DNA of 64,000 nt from JAIBAC01 sp046331095 (GCA_046331095.1 JAXLRM010000003.1:806001-870000), one strand, 5' to 3'. Shown: positions 34,220 through 43,413, counted from the first letter of the stretch. Made by a program: numbers and translations. The notes: generated by a model from the sequence alone, not told the origin.

Positions 34220-35383
34220 TCAGGGCCGCGCCAGCACCGCGATGCTGCCGTCGCCGAAATCTCCCCAACCGGTGACCACGCCCACACGCGCCCCCTCGAC
34301 CTGGCGCCCCGCCGCGTCCCCGCGGAGCTGGCGCACCGCCTCGACGATGTGGCTCACCCCGAGCACGTGGGCTTCGGACATGAGCCCCCCGTGGGTGTTC
34401 ACGGGCAGCTCGCCGCCGAGTTCGATACGGCCCCCGGTGACGAAGTCGCCGCCTTCGCCGCGCTTGCAGAAGCCCATCTCCTCGAGCTGTTGGATCACCT
34501 CGAAGGTGAAGCAGTCGTAGACCATCGCGAAGTCGACGTCGTCGGGGGTGATGCCCGCCTTCTCGAAGGCCTCCGGTGCCGCGATCGTGAGGCCGGTCCT
34601 GAAGATGTCGCGCCGATTGGTGATCTCGTCCGCCGGGTAGGGCTGGCCGCAGGCGCCGCTCACGATCGTGACCGGCTTGCCCGGCAGGTCGCGCGCGCGT
34701 TCCTCGGTCGTGACGACGACGGCGGCGGCGCCGTCGGTCTCGAGGCAGCAGTCGAGGAGCCGGTACGGGTCGGCGAGCATCGGCGATCGCATGTAGTCGT
34801 CGATGCTCATCGTCTTGCCGTGCATGACCGCACGCGGGTTGAGCTGGGCGTGCTTGCGCATCGCGACGGCGACGGCGCCGAGGTGCTCCGCCTTGGTGCC
34901 GAACTCGTGCATGTGGCGGCGTGCGATCACCGAGTACCACTGCGGCGGCGCCGTGAACCCGAAGGGCAGGTAGTAGTCGCGGGCGATCGCCCCTCCGGGG
35001 ATCGAGGCGAGGTCCGAGGTGACGGTCTGGCGCACCCGCGCGCCCGAGTAGCCGTTCCAGCCCGCCGGGATCAGCACGTAGTTCGCGAGCCCGTCGGTGA
35101 CGGCGGCGGCCGCTGCCTGCAGGGACGCCACCGGTGACGCGCCGCCCATGTGGATCGTGACGGCGAAGCGCAGGTTCTCGCACCCGAGGTTCGCGGCGAG
35201 CTCCTCGGCCTTGGCGAGGTTCGGGAACGGCATGATGCCGTCGATGAAGAGGGGGCTGAGGCCGGCGTCGGCGATCGCGGCCGATGCTGCACGGAGCTGG
35301 ATGCCGAGTTGGGACAGGCCGGAACCGGGCTTGCGACAGTAGTCGGTCTCGCCGATGCCGACGATGCAAGCTTGGCCTGTCAC
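34220..35383 (-). CDS. Thiolase-like protein (SCP-x/Ltp2 type)
   Basis: 387 residues from GTG 35383. IVGIGETDYCRKPG, MHEFGTKAEHLGAVAVA, MVYDCFTFEVIQQLEEMGFC and NTHGGLMSEAHVLGVS are the family landmarks. The nucleophile region reads HMGGASPVASLQAAAAAV, without Cys. The DUF35 partner is the middle domain of the fusion protein just downstream (25 bases). Confidence 0.86.
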   Translation of the reverse strand: MTGQACIVGIGETDYCRKPGSGLSQLGIQLRAASAAIADAGLSPLFIDGIMPFPNLAKAEELAANLGCENLRFAVTIHMGGASPVASLQAAAAAVTDGLANYVLIPAGWNGYSGARVRQTVTSDLASIPGGAIARDYYLPFGFTAPPQWYSVIARRHMHEFGTKAEHLGAVAVAMRKHAQLNPRAVMHGKTMSIDDYMRSPMLADPYRLLDCCLETDGAAAVVVTTEERARDLPGKPVTIVSGACGQPYPADEITNRRDIFRTGLTIAAPEAFEKAGITPDDVDFAMVYDCFTFEVIQQLEEMGFCKRGEGGDFVTGGRIELGGELPVNTHGGLMSEAHVLGVSHIVEAVRQLRGDAAGRQVEGARVGVVTGWGDFGDGSIAVLARP

Positions 35384-35402
35384 GGGAGCATTCCGTCCGT
35401 AG

Positions 35403-36383
35403 TCAGATTCGCTTCGTGGGCTCGATCTTCGCGAGCCCAGCGAGGTTCCTGCCGAGGAAACCCGCCCTCATCTCATCAGTGATCTCGGGATACCCGTAGT
35501 CCACCTGTAGCTCTTCGGGGATCTGCAGTGTCCGCACCCAGTCGACGACCCGCTTCGTGTCGACGAATGGGAGGTCGAGGCCCATCACGATCTTGTGCGG
35601 TTCGACCCATTGCAGCGCCGTGCCGATCGCGTGATATCCACGGTGAGGCGAGCGCTCGTACCACCCGACGATACCCGACAAACTGAGGTACAGATTCTCG
35701 TGCTTGCCGGCGAGTCCGATCAGCTCCTCGGTGTGAGGCCAGCCCATGTGGTAGGCGATGATCCGCAGGTCGGGGAAGTCGATGAGCACCTTGTCGAGTG
35801 TGTTCGGATGGGTGTACGCACTCGGTTGCGGATAGGTGTAAGCCATGCCGGTGTGCACGGTCAGGGTGACGTCGAGCTCGCACGCCTTCTCGTAGAAGGG
35901 CCACATGCGGGGGTCGTCGAGGGGGCCGAGGTCCTCGGGCTGGTACACCTTGCAGAGCTTGGCGTCGTAGTTGGTGACGAGGTGCTCGAGCTCCCAGTTG
36001 GCGTGCTCGACGCCGCGGCGCAGGATCGGCCCGACCATCGCCTCGAGGTACATGCGGTCCTTGTACGGCGCGATCTGTTCGAGCATGAACTGGTTCGACG
36101 ACAGCGACATGACGCCGCCGCTGATGTCCATCATCCCCTCGCGCAGGCAGAAGGCGACGTCGACGCCGGCCTCGTCCATGTACTTGATCAGTGTCGACGC
36201 GATCGGCGGCAGCCGCTTCACGGACATGTCGATGCCCGACCAGGCCCGCAGCACACCCTGCACGCTCTTCCACCAGCGTGCGGTGTTGGGGTAGTACCCG
36301 CTGATCTCGGCCACGGCCTCGGGGTTGAGGAAGTGGCACTCGCTCAGTGCGACGAAGTGGTCGCTGCCGTCGGTGTCGGCCAT
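35403..36383 (-). CDS. Amidohydrolase_2-family protein with altered metal site
   Basis: 326 residues from ATG 36383 (GGAGG upstream). TIM-barrel amidohydrolase landmarks late in the chain: VTLTVHTG, IIAYHMGWPHTEEL, and IVMGLDLPF in place of the usual GSDxP Asp. At the start, where most members have HxH, the sequence is SECHFLN, so one metal ligand is missing. Relatives include decarboxylases and hydrolases of ring acids. Heads an operon with a thiolase and the three-domain fusion; operator site 2 lies 46-81 bases upstream. The reaction is not predictable. Confidence 0.75.
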   Translation of the reverse strand: MADTDGSDHFVALSECHFLNPEAVAEISGYYPNTARWWKSVQGVLRAWSGIDMSVKRLPPIASTLIKYMDEAGVDVAFCLREGMMDISGGVMSLSSNQFMLEQIAPYKDRMYLEAMVGPILRRGVEHANWELEHLVTNYDAKLCKVYQPEDLGPLDDPRMWPFYEKACELDVTLTVHTGMAYTYPQPSAYTHPNTLDKVLIDFPDLRIIAYHMGWPHTEELIGLAGKHENLYLSLSGIVGWYERSPHRGYHAIGTALQWVEPHKIVMGLDLPFVDTKRVVDWVRTLQIPEELQVDYGYPEITDEMRAGFLGRNLAGLAKIEPTKRI

Positions 36384-36428
36384 TGGCCCTCCAGCTCCCA
36401 TCGGATCCTGCCGGCTGGTCAAGCGGTG

Positions 36429-36464
36429 CTACCAGCCCGCGAGAATACTAACCACATGGTAGCA
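36429..36464. promoter_or_regulatory. Type C operator (site 2)
   Basis: CTACCAG, 7 bases, GAATACTA, then ACCACATGGT (36451-36460) and AGCA. Same 36-bp arrangement as sites 1 and 6. Confidence 0.75.
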
Positions 36465-36497
36465 GGGTTGCGACCGGCGCCGAACGTGTTCGAGGCG

Positions 36498-36601
36498 GTT
36501 GGAGCACCGGCCGGCCAGGAAGCGGAGGTTGGAGCATCAGGCGGCCAGGGGTGGCCGCCTGATGCTCCAACGTGCCGTCGTTGGCCGCGAGAGGCTCCAA
36601 C
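36498..36601. repeat. Nested hairpin, TTGGAG family (variant)
   Basis: Inner hairpin with perfect 20-bp arms (36528-36547 and 36552-36571) and a GGGG loop; outer imperfect arms start GTTGGAGC (36499) and end GGCTCCAAC (36593-36601). No T-run follows. The layout resembles the elements at 32311 and 52837 with different stems. Confidence 0.85.
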
Positions 36602-36652
36602 GGGCAGGGTCGCACACACAACTTCGTGCCGTTCAGGCCGACTTCGTGCCGT

Positions 36653-36802
36653 TCAGTCCGCCTTCGAGCCTGGGGAGACGATCCTCAGGCCCAGTGCCCG
36701 GGCTGCGGCGGCCATGCGGGCGTCGTAGGTGACGACGTGACCCAAGGCGTCGCCGAACTGCAGCGCACTCGCGAGGTGGATCGCGTCCAGGGAACGCCAC
36801 AT
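36653..36802 (-). pseudogene. VapC/PIN toxin remnant (C-terminal third)
   Basis: Minus-strand fragment of about 49 residues: RSLDAIHLASALQFGD, then VVTYDARMAAAARALGL and a terminal stop at 36653. These are the last two acidic motifs of PIN-domain toxins, whose full length is about 130 residues. A TGA lies just before the first codon, and no antitoxin gene or N-terminal half is present. Decayed toxin-antitoxin locus in the 474-base gap between the amidohydrolase-like gene and the molybdenum hydroxylase gene. Confidence 0.7.
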
Positions 36803-36857
36803 TCAGCTCCGGAGTGGACCCGTGCCCTGCCGGCGGTGGCTTCGTGGATTCCCGAGC

Positions 36858-39266
36858 TCAGCGGGCCTGTTGGATGAGGTCCCAGACCCGGTTGGGGGCC
36901 GCGGGGACCTCGCGGGCCATCACGCCGAGGGGGACGAGGGCGTCGTTGACGGCGCACATGATCGCCGCCGGGGTCGTGTGGATGGCGCCCTCGCCGCAGC
37001 CCTTGGCGCCGAGCGGCGCCACCGGCGAGGGGGTCACGACCTCGCGCTTCTCGACCAAGGGGACCTCGTTGATCGTGGGCATCAGGTAGTCCATGAAGCT
37101 CGCCGTCATCGGCTGTGCCTGGTCGTCGTAGTGGTACTCCTCGTAGAGGGCGACGCCCACGCCCTGGGCGATGCTGCCGTCGGTCTGGCCCTCGACCACG
37201 ACCGGGTTGAGCCGGGTGCCGCAGTCGTCGACGACGCAGTACTTGACGATCTCGACGAAGCCGGTGTCGCGGTCGATCTCGACCACGACGACGTGCACGG
37301 CCTGGGCCGCGGTCAGGTAGCTCTTGGCGCGCCCCTGGTCGTCGGCGGGGGTGCGCCCGGGCGCGGTCCACACGTAGGTGGCCTCGGGCCGGGGGTCGAT
37401 GCCGGGCGGCAACAGGTCGCTGCGGGCGAGCATCATCCCGGCGACCTGTGCGACCGACATCTCCGCTCCGGGGCGTCCCTTGACCGTGAACTTGCCGTCG
37501 CGCAGTTCGATCTCGCCTGGGTCGCAGCGCATCGCGCCGGCGACCACGGCCGACATCTTCTCGGCGACGCGCTCGCACGCCCCGAGGACCGCGCCGGTGA
37601 TCGCGACACCGAGGCGGCTGCCGCCGGGACCGAAGCTGGGCGGCGCCGACTGGGTGTCGAGCTGGACGACACGCACGTCGTCCATGTCGACGCAGAAGTA
37701 GTCGCCGACGACCTGGCTCACGAGTGTGTACTGGCCCTGGCCCTCCATCGAGAAGCCGACCCGCACCGTGAAGTTGCCCATCACGTCGACCGAGACGGTC
37801 GCGCCCTCGGGCACGCCGGTCTGGGGCATGCCCACGATCGCGTACGCGTTCCAGTCGAACACGCCCGGCTCGACCGCGCTCGCTACGCCGATCCCGACGA
37901 GGCGGCCCTCGGCGCGGGCGGCGGCCTGCATCTCGCGCAGGTCCGCGTATCCGGCGAGGTCGAGCGCCTCGTCGAGGACGACCTCGTAGCTGCCGCTGTC
38001 GTACTCGTTGCCGGTCGGGATCGTGTAGGGGAACTCGTCGGCGCCGATGAAGTTGCGGCGCCGCAGTTCGGCGGGGTCGATGCCGAGGCTGCGGGCCGCG
38101 ATGTCGACCATCTGCTCCAACACGAAGAAGTGCGGCGGCGGGCCCATGCCGCGGAAGGGGCTCGCGGGCAGCTTGTTGGTCGCGACGAGGGTGAGGTCGT
38201 AGCCGGCCACCGGGATCTTGTACGGCCCCGTGAACGCGGTCAGCGGTTTGGCCGCGCTGATCGCGCCGAAGCCCTCGCCGGTTGCGCCGAGGTCGTCGAC
38301 GAGCTTGACGGCGAGCGCTGTCATGCGGCCCTCGGAGTCGAGCGCGAGCGTCGCCTCGTAGTGGCGGTCCCACGCCTGGCTCGCCCCTGCGGTGAGGTAC
38401 TCGCCGCGGTCCTCGATCCACTTGACCGGGCGCCCGCCGGCCTTGCGCGACAGCATGCACGCGATGTCGGTGCCGCGGGCGTTGCCCTTGCCGCCGAAGC
38501 TGCCGCCGTGGGCGTGGCCGATGACGTTGACCTTGTTCGACGCGACCCCGAACGTCGCCGCCCGGCCCAGCGCGAACGACGACGGCGACTGCATCGCGCC
38601 GCGGACCACGATCTCGAGCGTCATCGGGTCCCACTCGCACACGCAGCCGTACGTCTCGGTCGGGTTGGCGCCGACGCGGTTCCAGCGGAAGCTCTCGGTG
38701 AAGGTGTGCGCCGCTCCCGCGAGGGCGGCGTCGACCTCTCCCCACGCGAAGACGCGCTGCATCATCACGTTGGTGCCCTGGTCCTCGTGCACGAGCGGAG
38801 ACCCGTCGGCCATCGCGGCGAACGGGTCGGCGACCACGTCGAGGGGCTCGTAGTCGACGTCGATCAGCTCGAGGGCGTCCTCGGCGACGTAGCGGCTCGT
38901 CGCCGCGACCGCGGCGACGGGTTCGCCGACGAAGCGGACCTTGTCGGTCGCGATCGGGCGGGCCCCCCAGCCGTCGGGGGCACTGCGGGCAGCGTTGCAC
39001 CACGCGGCGGCGTCGGCGCCGGTGACAGCCGCGACGACCCCGTCGAGGGCGAGCGCCGCGGACACGTCGACGCCGTTGACGCGGGCGTGTGCGAGCGGGC
39101 TGCGCAGGATCGCGCAGTGCAGCATCCCGGGCAGCACGACGTCGTCGATGAACTCGACGCGCCCGGTCAGCAGCGCCGGGTCCTCCTTGCGGTGCACGTG
39201 GCGGCCGACGTAACGGGGTGCGTCGACGGGGAGGTCGGCGACGCTCTTGGGGATGTCCACGCCCAT
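36858..39266 (-). CDS. Molybdenum hydroxylase large subunit (CoxL/XdhB family)
   Basis: 802 residues from ATG 39266 with CAGGAG upstream. Binds the molybdenum cofactor. Landmarks: RKEDPALLTGRVEFIDDVVLP, AHGGSFGGKGNARG (molybdenum-cofactor binding), ASPFRGMGPPPHFFVLEQM, EGQGQYTLVSQ, and GAKGCGEGAIHTTPA, with the catalytic Glu. The loop is PFRGMG and not the AYRCSFR-type of true CO dehydrogenase, so oxidation of CO is unlikely; hydroxylation of a ring or an aldehyde is expected. Last gene of the operon that includes acetone-carboxylase-like subunits. Confidence 0.93.
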   Translation of the reverse strand: MGVDIPKSVADLPVDAPRYVGRHVHRKEDPALLTGRVEFIDDVVLPGMLHCAILRSPLAHARVNGVDVSAALALDGVVAAVTGADAAAWCNAARSAPDGWGARPIATDKVRFVGEPVAAVAATSRYVAEDALELIDVDYEPLDVVADPFAAMADGSPLVHEDQGTNVMMQRVFAWGEVDAALAGAAHTFTESFRWNRVGANPTETYGCVCEWDPMTLEIVVRGAMQSPSSFALGRAATFGVASNKVNVIGHAHGGSFGGKGNARGTDIACMLSRKAGGRPVKWIEDRGEYLTAGASQAWDRHYEATLALDSEGRMTALAVKLVDDLGATGEGFGAISAAKPLTAFTGPYKIPVAGYDLTLVATNKLPASPFRGMGPPPHFFVLEQMVDIAARSLGIDPAELRRRNFIGADEFPYTIPTGNEYDSGSYEVVLDEALDLAGYADLREMQAAARAEGRLVGIGVASAVEPGVFDWNAYAIVGMPQTGVPEGATVSVDVMGNFTVRVGFSMEGQGQYTLVSQVVGDYFCVDMDDVRVVQLDTQSAPPSFGPGGSRLGVAITGAVLGACERVAEKMSAVVAGAMRCDPGEIELRDGKFTVKGRPGAEMSVAQVAGMMLARSDLLPPGIDPRPEATYVWTAPGRTPADDQGRAKSYLTAAQAVHVVVVEIDRDTGFVEIVKYCVVDDCGTRLNPVVVEGQTDGSIAQGVGVALYEEYHYDDQAQPMTASFMDYLMPTINEVPLVEKREVVTPSPVAPLGAKGCGEGAIHTTPAAIMCAVNDALVPLGVMAREVPAAPNRVWDLIQQAR

Positions 39267-39291
39267 CGCGGCTCCTGTCTCGGGTGCGCGC

Positions 39292-39795
39292 CTAGGCGTG
39301 CACGTCCGCTGCACGCTCGGCGCGCATCTTCGCGGCTGCCGAGTGCACCGAGCGGAGGATGTTCACGTAGCCGGTGCAGCGGCAGATCTGGCCCCCGAGC
39401 ATCTCGCGGATCTCGTCCTCGCCCGGGTCGGGGTTGGCCTCGAGCAGTTCGTAGGTAGCCATCAGGAACCCGGGCGTGCAGAACCCGCACTGGAGGCCGT
39501 GCTCCTCGACGAAGGCCTCCTGGATCGGGTGCAGGGCGCCGTCGGCTTCGGCGAGGCCTTCCACGGTCGTGACCCGTGCACCGTGGGCCTGCACCGCGAG
39601 CATCAGGCACGAGCGTGTGGCGCGCCCGTCGACGAGGACCGTGCAGATGCCGCACACGCCGTGCTCGCAGCCCACGTGGGTGCCGCTCAGGCCGAGGTCG
39701 GAGCGCAGGAAGTCGGCCAGGGTCGTGCGCGCGTCGACCGTCGCCTCGCGCGCCACACCATTGACGCTGACCTCGACCGTGTGCTTGTCGCTCAT
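39292..39795 (-). CDS. Molybdenum hydroxylase small subunit, 2x[2Fe-2S]
   Basis: 167 residues from ATG 39795. Plant-type ferredoxin cluster CEHGVCGICTV plus a later Cys (RSC), and the C-terminal four-helix cluster motif CGFCTPG…CRCTGY. Transfers electrons from the molybdenum site to FAD. Overlaps the medium-subunit stop by four bases. Confidence 0.95.
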   Translation of the reverse strand: MSDKHTVEVSVNGVAREATVDARTTLADFLRSDLGLSGTHVGCEHGVCGICTVLVDGRATRSCLMLAVQAHGARVTTVEGLAEADGALHPIQEAFVEEHGLQCGFCTPGFLMATYELLEANPDPGEDEIREMLGGQICRCTGYVNILRSVHSAAAKMRAERAADVHA

Positions 39796-40658
39796 GCGCG
39801 GCTCACCGCCTCGGGTAGGCCCCGCTCGGTCAGGACCCCGGCGAGGTGCCTGCGGTACGCGGCGGAGGCGTGGTTGTCGGACAGTACGTCGGTGAGCGAC
39901 GCGCCGACGGCGCGACCGGCTTCGCGGTAGAGCGCCGCGTCGGGGAGGCGACCGCGCAGCACGTCCTCGGCCGCGATGGCGCGCACGGGGCTCGGCCCGA
40001 CCCCGAAGGGCACGATGGCGGCGCCGGCACAGGCGCCGGCGGCGTCGAGCGTGACGGTCATCGCGACCCCGGTGAGCGCGAAGTCGCCGTGGCGGCGCGA
40101 CAGCTCCCCGAACGCCCATCCGGTGCGCTCCCCCGAAGTCGGCACGCTCACCTCGACGAGGATCTCGTCCTCGGCGAGCGCGGTCGTGAGGTAGCTGACG
40201 AAGAAGTCGCCGGCGTCGATCGTGCGCTCGCCGGCGGGGCCGACCACGCGCATGGTGGCGCCGAGCGCGATCGCGACGGCGGGGTACTCCGCGGCCGGGT
40301 CGGCCTGGGCCATCGAACCGCCCATGGTGCCGCGGTTGCGGATCGGAGGGTGGCCGATCTCGAGGGTCGCGGCGTGCAGGAGCGGCAGCTTGTCCCTGAC
40401 CAGCGCGGAGTCCTCGACGGAGCGCTTGGTCGTCATCGCACCGATCACGACCGCCCCGGGCACCTCACGGATGTAGTCGAGGCCCTCGACCCGCTTCAGG
40501 TCGACCAGCAACTCGGGCCGCGCGAGGCGCATGTTCAACATCGGCACGAGGCTCTGGCCTCCGGCGAGGACCATCGCCTCGCGGCCGGGATCCCCCAGAA
40601 GGCTCAGGGCCTCGGCGACCGATGTGGGTGCGGCGTAATCGAATGGTGGCGGCTTCAT
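39792..40658 (-). CDS. Molybdenum hydroxylase medium subunit, FAD-binding
   Basis: 288 residues from ATG 40658. FAD motifs AGGQSLVPMLNMRLARPE and TMGGSMAQADPAAEYP (the two Gly-rich loops of CoxM/XdhC-type flavoproteins). Starts with the usual PPPFDYAAPTSVAEAL. Subunit order here is medium, small, large, as in cox operons. Seven bases after the gamma-like subunit gene. Confidence 0.94.
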   Translation of the reverse strand: MKPPPFDYAAPTSVAEALSLLGDPGREAMVLAGGQSLVPMLNMRLARPELLVDLKRVEGLDYIREVPGAVVIGAMTTKRSVEDSALVRDKLPLLHAATLEIGHPPIRNRGTMGGSMAQADPAAEYPAVAIALGATMRVVGPAGERTIDAGDFFVSYLTTALAEDEILVEVSVPTSGERTGWAFGELSRRHGDFALTGVAMTVTLDAAGACAGAAIVPFGVGPSPVRAIAAEDVLRGRLPDAALYREAGRAVGASLTDVLSDNHASAAYRRHLAGVLTERGLPEAVSRA

Positions 40659-40665
40659 GCGCCAC

Positions 40666-41208
40666 TCACCCCGACCACTCCGTTACGAGGTCGGGTGTGA
40701 GGTCGCGGAACTCGGCACGATCGGGCAGGGGCCGGCCGAGCCAGTCCCCGTAGAACGTGTCGAGGTCGGGCAGGAAGTCGAAGTCCGGCGGGCATCCCCG
40801 CGGGACCGCCTCGACCTCGAGTTGGACCCCGCAGCCCGGGCAGATGTACTCGCGCACCTGAACCCAGGTCGGGTCCGGCATCTCGCGGCCCTTGTAGACC
40901 TCCGACAGGGCTGCCTCGCTGTCACGCACGTTGATCAGCGACGACAGCTTCCAGTTCACCCGGTAGTCGCCGAACTCGTGGCCGCAGCGGCACTTGACGA
41001 TCCGAGCGCCGTTCTTGGCGACGATGTAGAGCGACGGCGTGAGCGGCAGCAGGATCTTGTCCTGCCACGGCACGCGGCTCTGGAGGATCTCGACGTACTT
41101 GTCGAAACGGTCGGTGTCCTTGGGGCTCTTCATCATGTCCTGCACCGCAGGCCAGGGAAGGACCCCGTCGATCAGCTTCTCGACGTCGGCCTTGTCGAAC
41201 TCAGCCAC
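40666..41208 (-). CDS. Acetone-carboxylase gamma-like subunit
   Basis: 180 residues. LPWPAVQDMMKSPKDTDRF, KCRCGHEFGDYRVNWKL and YICPGCGVQLEVEAVPRG match the gamma subunit (AcxC) of acetone carboxylase; four Cys suggest a zinc site. Follows the HyuB-like gene by 18 bases. A near copy is fused into the protein at 32434, and the first 250 bases of both are also nearly identical at DNA level, so the duplication is recent. Confidence 0.9.
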   Translation of the reverse strand: MAEFDKADVEKLIDGVLPWPAVQDMMKSPKDTDRFDKYVEILQSRVPWQDKILLPLTPSLYIVAKNGARIVKCRCGHEFGDYRVNWKLSSLINVRDSEAALSEVYKGREMPDPTWVQVREYICPGCGVQLEVEAVPRGCPPDFDFLPDLDTFYGDWLGRPLPDRAEFRDLTPDLVTEWSG

Positions 41209-41226
41209 CTCTGTACCCCTTTGTTC

Positions 41227-43413
41227 CTAGAACTCGAAGTCGTCGGGCAGGTCCCAGAACTGGCGCAGCTCGGTGGCGTAGTCCGGGGACAGGCTCATCG
41301 AGGATCGCCACATGTCCACCACGGCATCGGCCATGTTCTCCTTGTCGCGCACCTTGACGCGCTCCTCGGCCCACCACTCCTTGAACGGCCGTGCCTTGCG
41401 CTTGCGCTCTTCGCGGATCTCGGTGCGGCGCTGACGCGTGGCCACGGTGTCGACGGCGAAAGAGCCGTTGTTGATCGTGACGACGCCGTGGACCTCGCTG
41501 GCGATCCGCGGGCTCGTCCACCCCTTGTTGAGGTCCTCCTCGACGGAGGCGGGGTCGCGCTCGATCGGGTCGCCCATCGCCTGCGCGCCCGAGATCGGGT
41601 GCACGATGATGTCGTAGTTCTGCAGGCGCTCGCGGGTGAGGAACGGCGCAGTCGGGTTGGACTGCAAGTCGGTTGCCGTGATGTTGGTCTCGATCGTGGG
41701 CTTGGTCGCCGGGCCACGCTCGTGGATGAGCGGCTTCTGCGCCTCGATGAGCTCCTTGACGTTGGTCTCGTGCGCGTAGCTCGGCGCGTCGGGCCATGTC
41801 GGGTAGGCGCCGTACATGCCGTGGTTCGCCACGATCTTGGAGCGCATCCCGGCACAGCCGCACTGGTACTCGATGCCCGACGGCGTGCCGTAGACCATCC
41901 AGACCGCGGTGTGGCCGAGGCCGCCGCGGAAGCGGCCGTAGCCGCCCGAGTCGGGTTCGATGTTCCGGCCCAGGTACATGATCGGGTAGTACAGCTCGGT
42001 GACCTCGGCGTTGCCGAAGTCGGCGTTGGGCGTGTAGATGCACCAGGCGCTGTTCTCGCCGTCGGCGAAGCCGCGTGCGGGCGAGCCGTTGCTCGCCTGC
42101 TCGAGGGTGAGGCCCGCGAGGAAGTAGCCGAGCTGGGTGACGCCGGCGAACTCGGCGGTCATCGTCGTCGCCGCGCCTGCCGCCATCTCCTCGACGAAGC
42201 CGCGGGTCTGGAACAGGCGCCCGAAGATCTCGTACAGGTTCGACATCCACATGACCGCGGGCGCCCAGGCGACACCCGACGACGCCGTGTAGTCGACCTC
42301 GAAGGGGTTCGCCCACGAGCCCGAGGGTGGCGTCTCGATCTCCCATGACGCCTCGGGGCCCGAGTTGAACATGTCGAAGCCGATGATGTGGGAGTAGCCG
42401 TTGAGCAGTCCCGACTTCAGCGCCGTGGGGCTGATGTTCTCGCCGAAGGGCACGGTGCCGCTCGCGCCGCGCAGGGAGAACTTCACGGTGGCGTCGGGCT
42501 TGATCTCGACCTCCATCGGGAGGTTGAAGAGGCAGTCGACGTCCTGCTTGGGCAGGATGACGTGCTGGCCCTTCATCGCGAGGTCCTTGAACTGGGACTT
42601 GCGGACGCGCCCGGGCACGCACTGGGTCTTGACGCGGCTCACCGCGTAGCGGCGGCTGTCCTCGACGTACTCCTTGGTGGCCTCGAGGAAGAAGTCGAGG
42701 CCGTACTTGTCGATGACGTCGTGGAGGCGTTCACGCAGGGTCACGCAGCCGGCGAGGCGGCCGCGGGCGTCGCCCATGACGAAGTCGGGCGTGCGCGTGC
42801 GCGAGCGGATGCGCTTCTCGTACCACGGGAAGAAGGCGTCGTTCTCGCCGACCTTCTCCATCGAGATGCAGATCCCGTCGGAGAAGCAGTCGGGGTTGAG
42901 GAAGCCGACCGACCCGGCGGTGACCGAACCGCTGTCGGAGACGTGGCTCACGCACGTCGCCCACGCGATGAGCTTGTCGTCGTAGAAGATCGGCATCGCC
43001 ATGTCGAAGTCGGGCGAGTGGATGCCGCCGTAGTGGGGGTCGTTGTTCTCGAAGATGTCGCCCTGGTGGAAACCGGGGTAGTCCTCGTAGCCGAGCTCGA
43101 TGAAGTTGCGCACCATCGCGGCGAGCAGGCCCGGGTGGGCCGTGATCCCGCGCGACACGCAGATCGCCTCGCCGGTCGGCAGGTGCAGCGCCCAGAGGGC
43201 GTCGCCGCCTTCGACCGCGATCGGCGACGACGAGACCTTGCAGCCGACCTCCCAGGCCAGGTTGCACAGGTTCGACAGGATGTGCCAGACGGCCTCGTAT
43301 GTGCCGGGGTCCTTCTCCTTCTGCGGGAGGGTCTGCAGCCCGAAGAGGTGCCCCGTGTCCTCGAGAGCTCTGTCGTTGGCCCGGAGCTGTTCCAGGAGGG
43401 TCGGCTCAGCCAT
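41227..43413 (-). CDS. HyuB / acetone-carboxylase alpha-like subunit
   Basis: 728 residues from ATG 43413; a longer open frame upstream is inside hyuA. Hydantoinase B/oxoprolinase family: FIELGYEDYPGFHQGDIF, ENNDPHYGGIHSPDF, and GGYGRFRGGLGHTAVWMV are landmarks. In acetone carboxylase this chain, with the HyuA-like subunit and gamma, forms the (alpha-beta-gamma)2 complex. It starts within the last base of the hyuA stop (TGATG). Confidence 0.92.
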   Translation of the reverse strand: MAEPTLLEQLRANDRALEDTGHLFGLQTLPQKEKDPGTYEAVWHILSNLCNLAWEVGCKVSSSPIAVEGGDALWALHLPTGEAICVSRGITAHPGLLAAMVRNFIELGYEDYPGFHQGDIFENNDPHYGGIHSPDFDMAMPIFYDDKLIAWATCVSHVSDSGSVTAGSVGFLNPDCFSDGICISMEKVGENDAFFPWYEKRIRSRTRTPDFVMGDARGRLAGCVTLRERLHDVIDKYGLDFFLEATKEYVEDSRRYAVSRVKTQCVPGRVRKSQFKDLAMKGQHVILPKQDVDCLFNLPMEVEIKPDATVKFSLRGASGTVPFGENISPTALKSGLLNGYSHIIGFDMFNSGPEASWEIETPPSGSWANPFEVDYTASSGVAWAPAVMWMSNLYEIFGRLFQTRGFVEEMAAGAATTMTAEFAGVTQLGYFLAGLTLEQASNGSPARGFADGENSAWCIYTPNADFGNAEVTELYYPIMYLGRNIEPDSGGYGRFRGGLGHTAVWMVYGTPSGIEYQCGCAGMRSKIVANHGMYGAYPTWPDAPSYAHETNVKELIEAQKPLIHERGPATKPTIETNITATDLQSNPTAPFLTRERLQNYDIIVHPISGAQAMGDPIERDPASVEEDLNKGWTSPRIASEVHGVVTINNGSFAVDTVATRQRRTEIREERKRKARPFKEWWAEERVKVRDKENMADAVVDMWRSSMSLSPDYATELRQFWDLPDDFEF

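Noticed and set aside
36822..39458. 878-codon plus-strand open frame
   Set aside because: It lies opposite the molybdenum hydroxylase large subunit, whose motifs are unmistakable. Its translation is rich in Arg, Asp, Val and His without motifs, as expected from high-GC shadow frames.
36858..40658. True aerobic CO dehydrogenase
   Set aside because: Subunit order and CoxG fit, but the active-site loop of the large subunit is PFRGMG and not the Cys-containing AYRCSFR type, so the more general molybdenum hydroxylase call is used.
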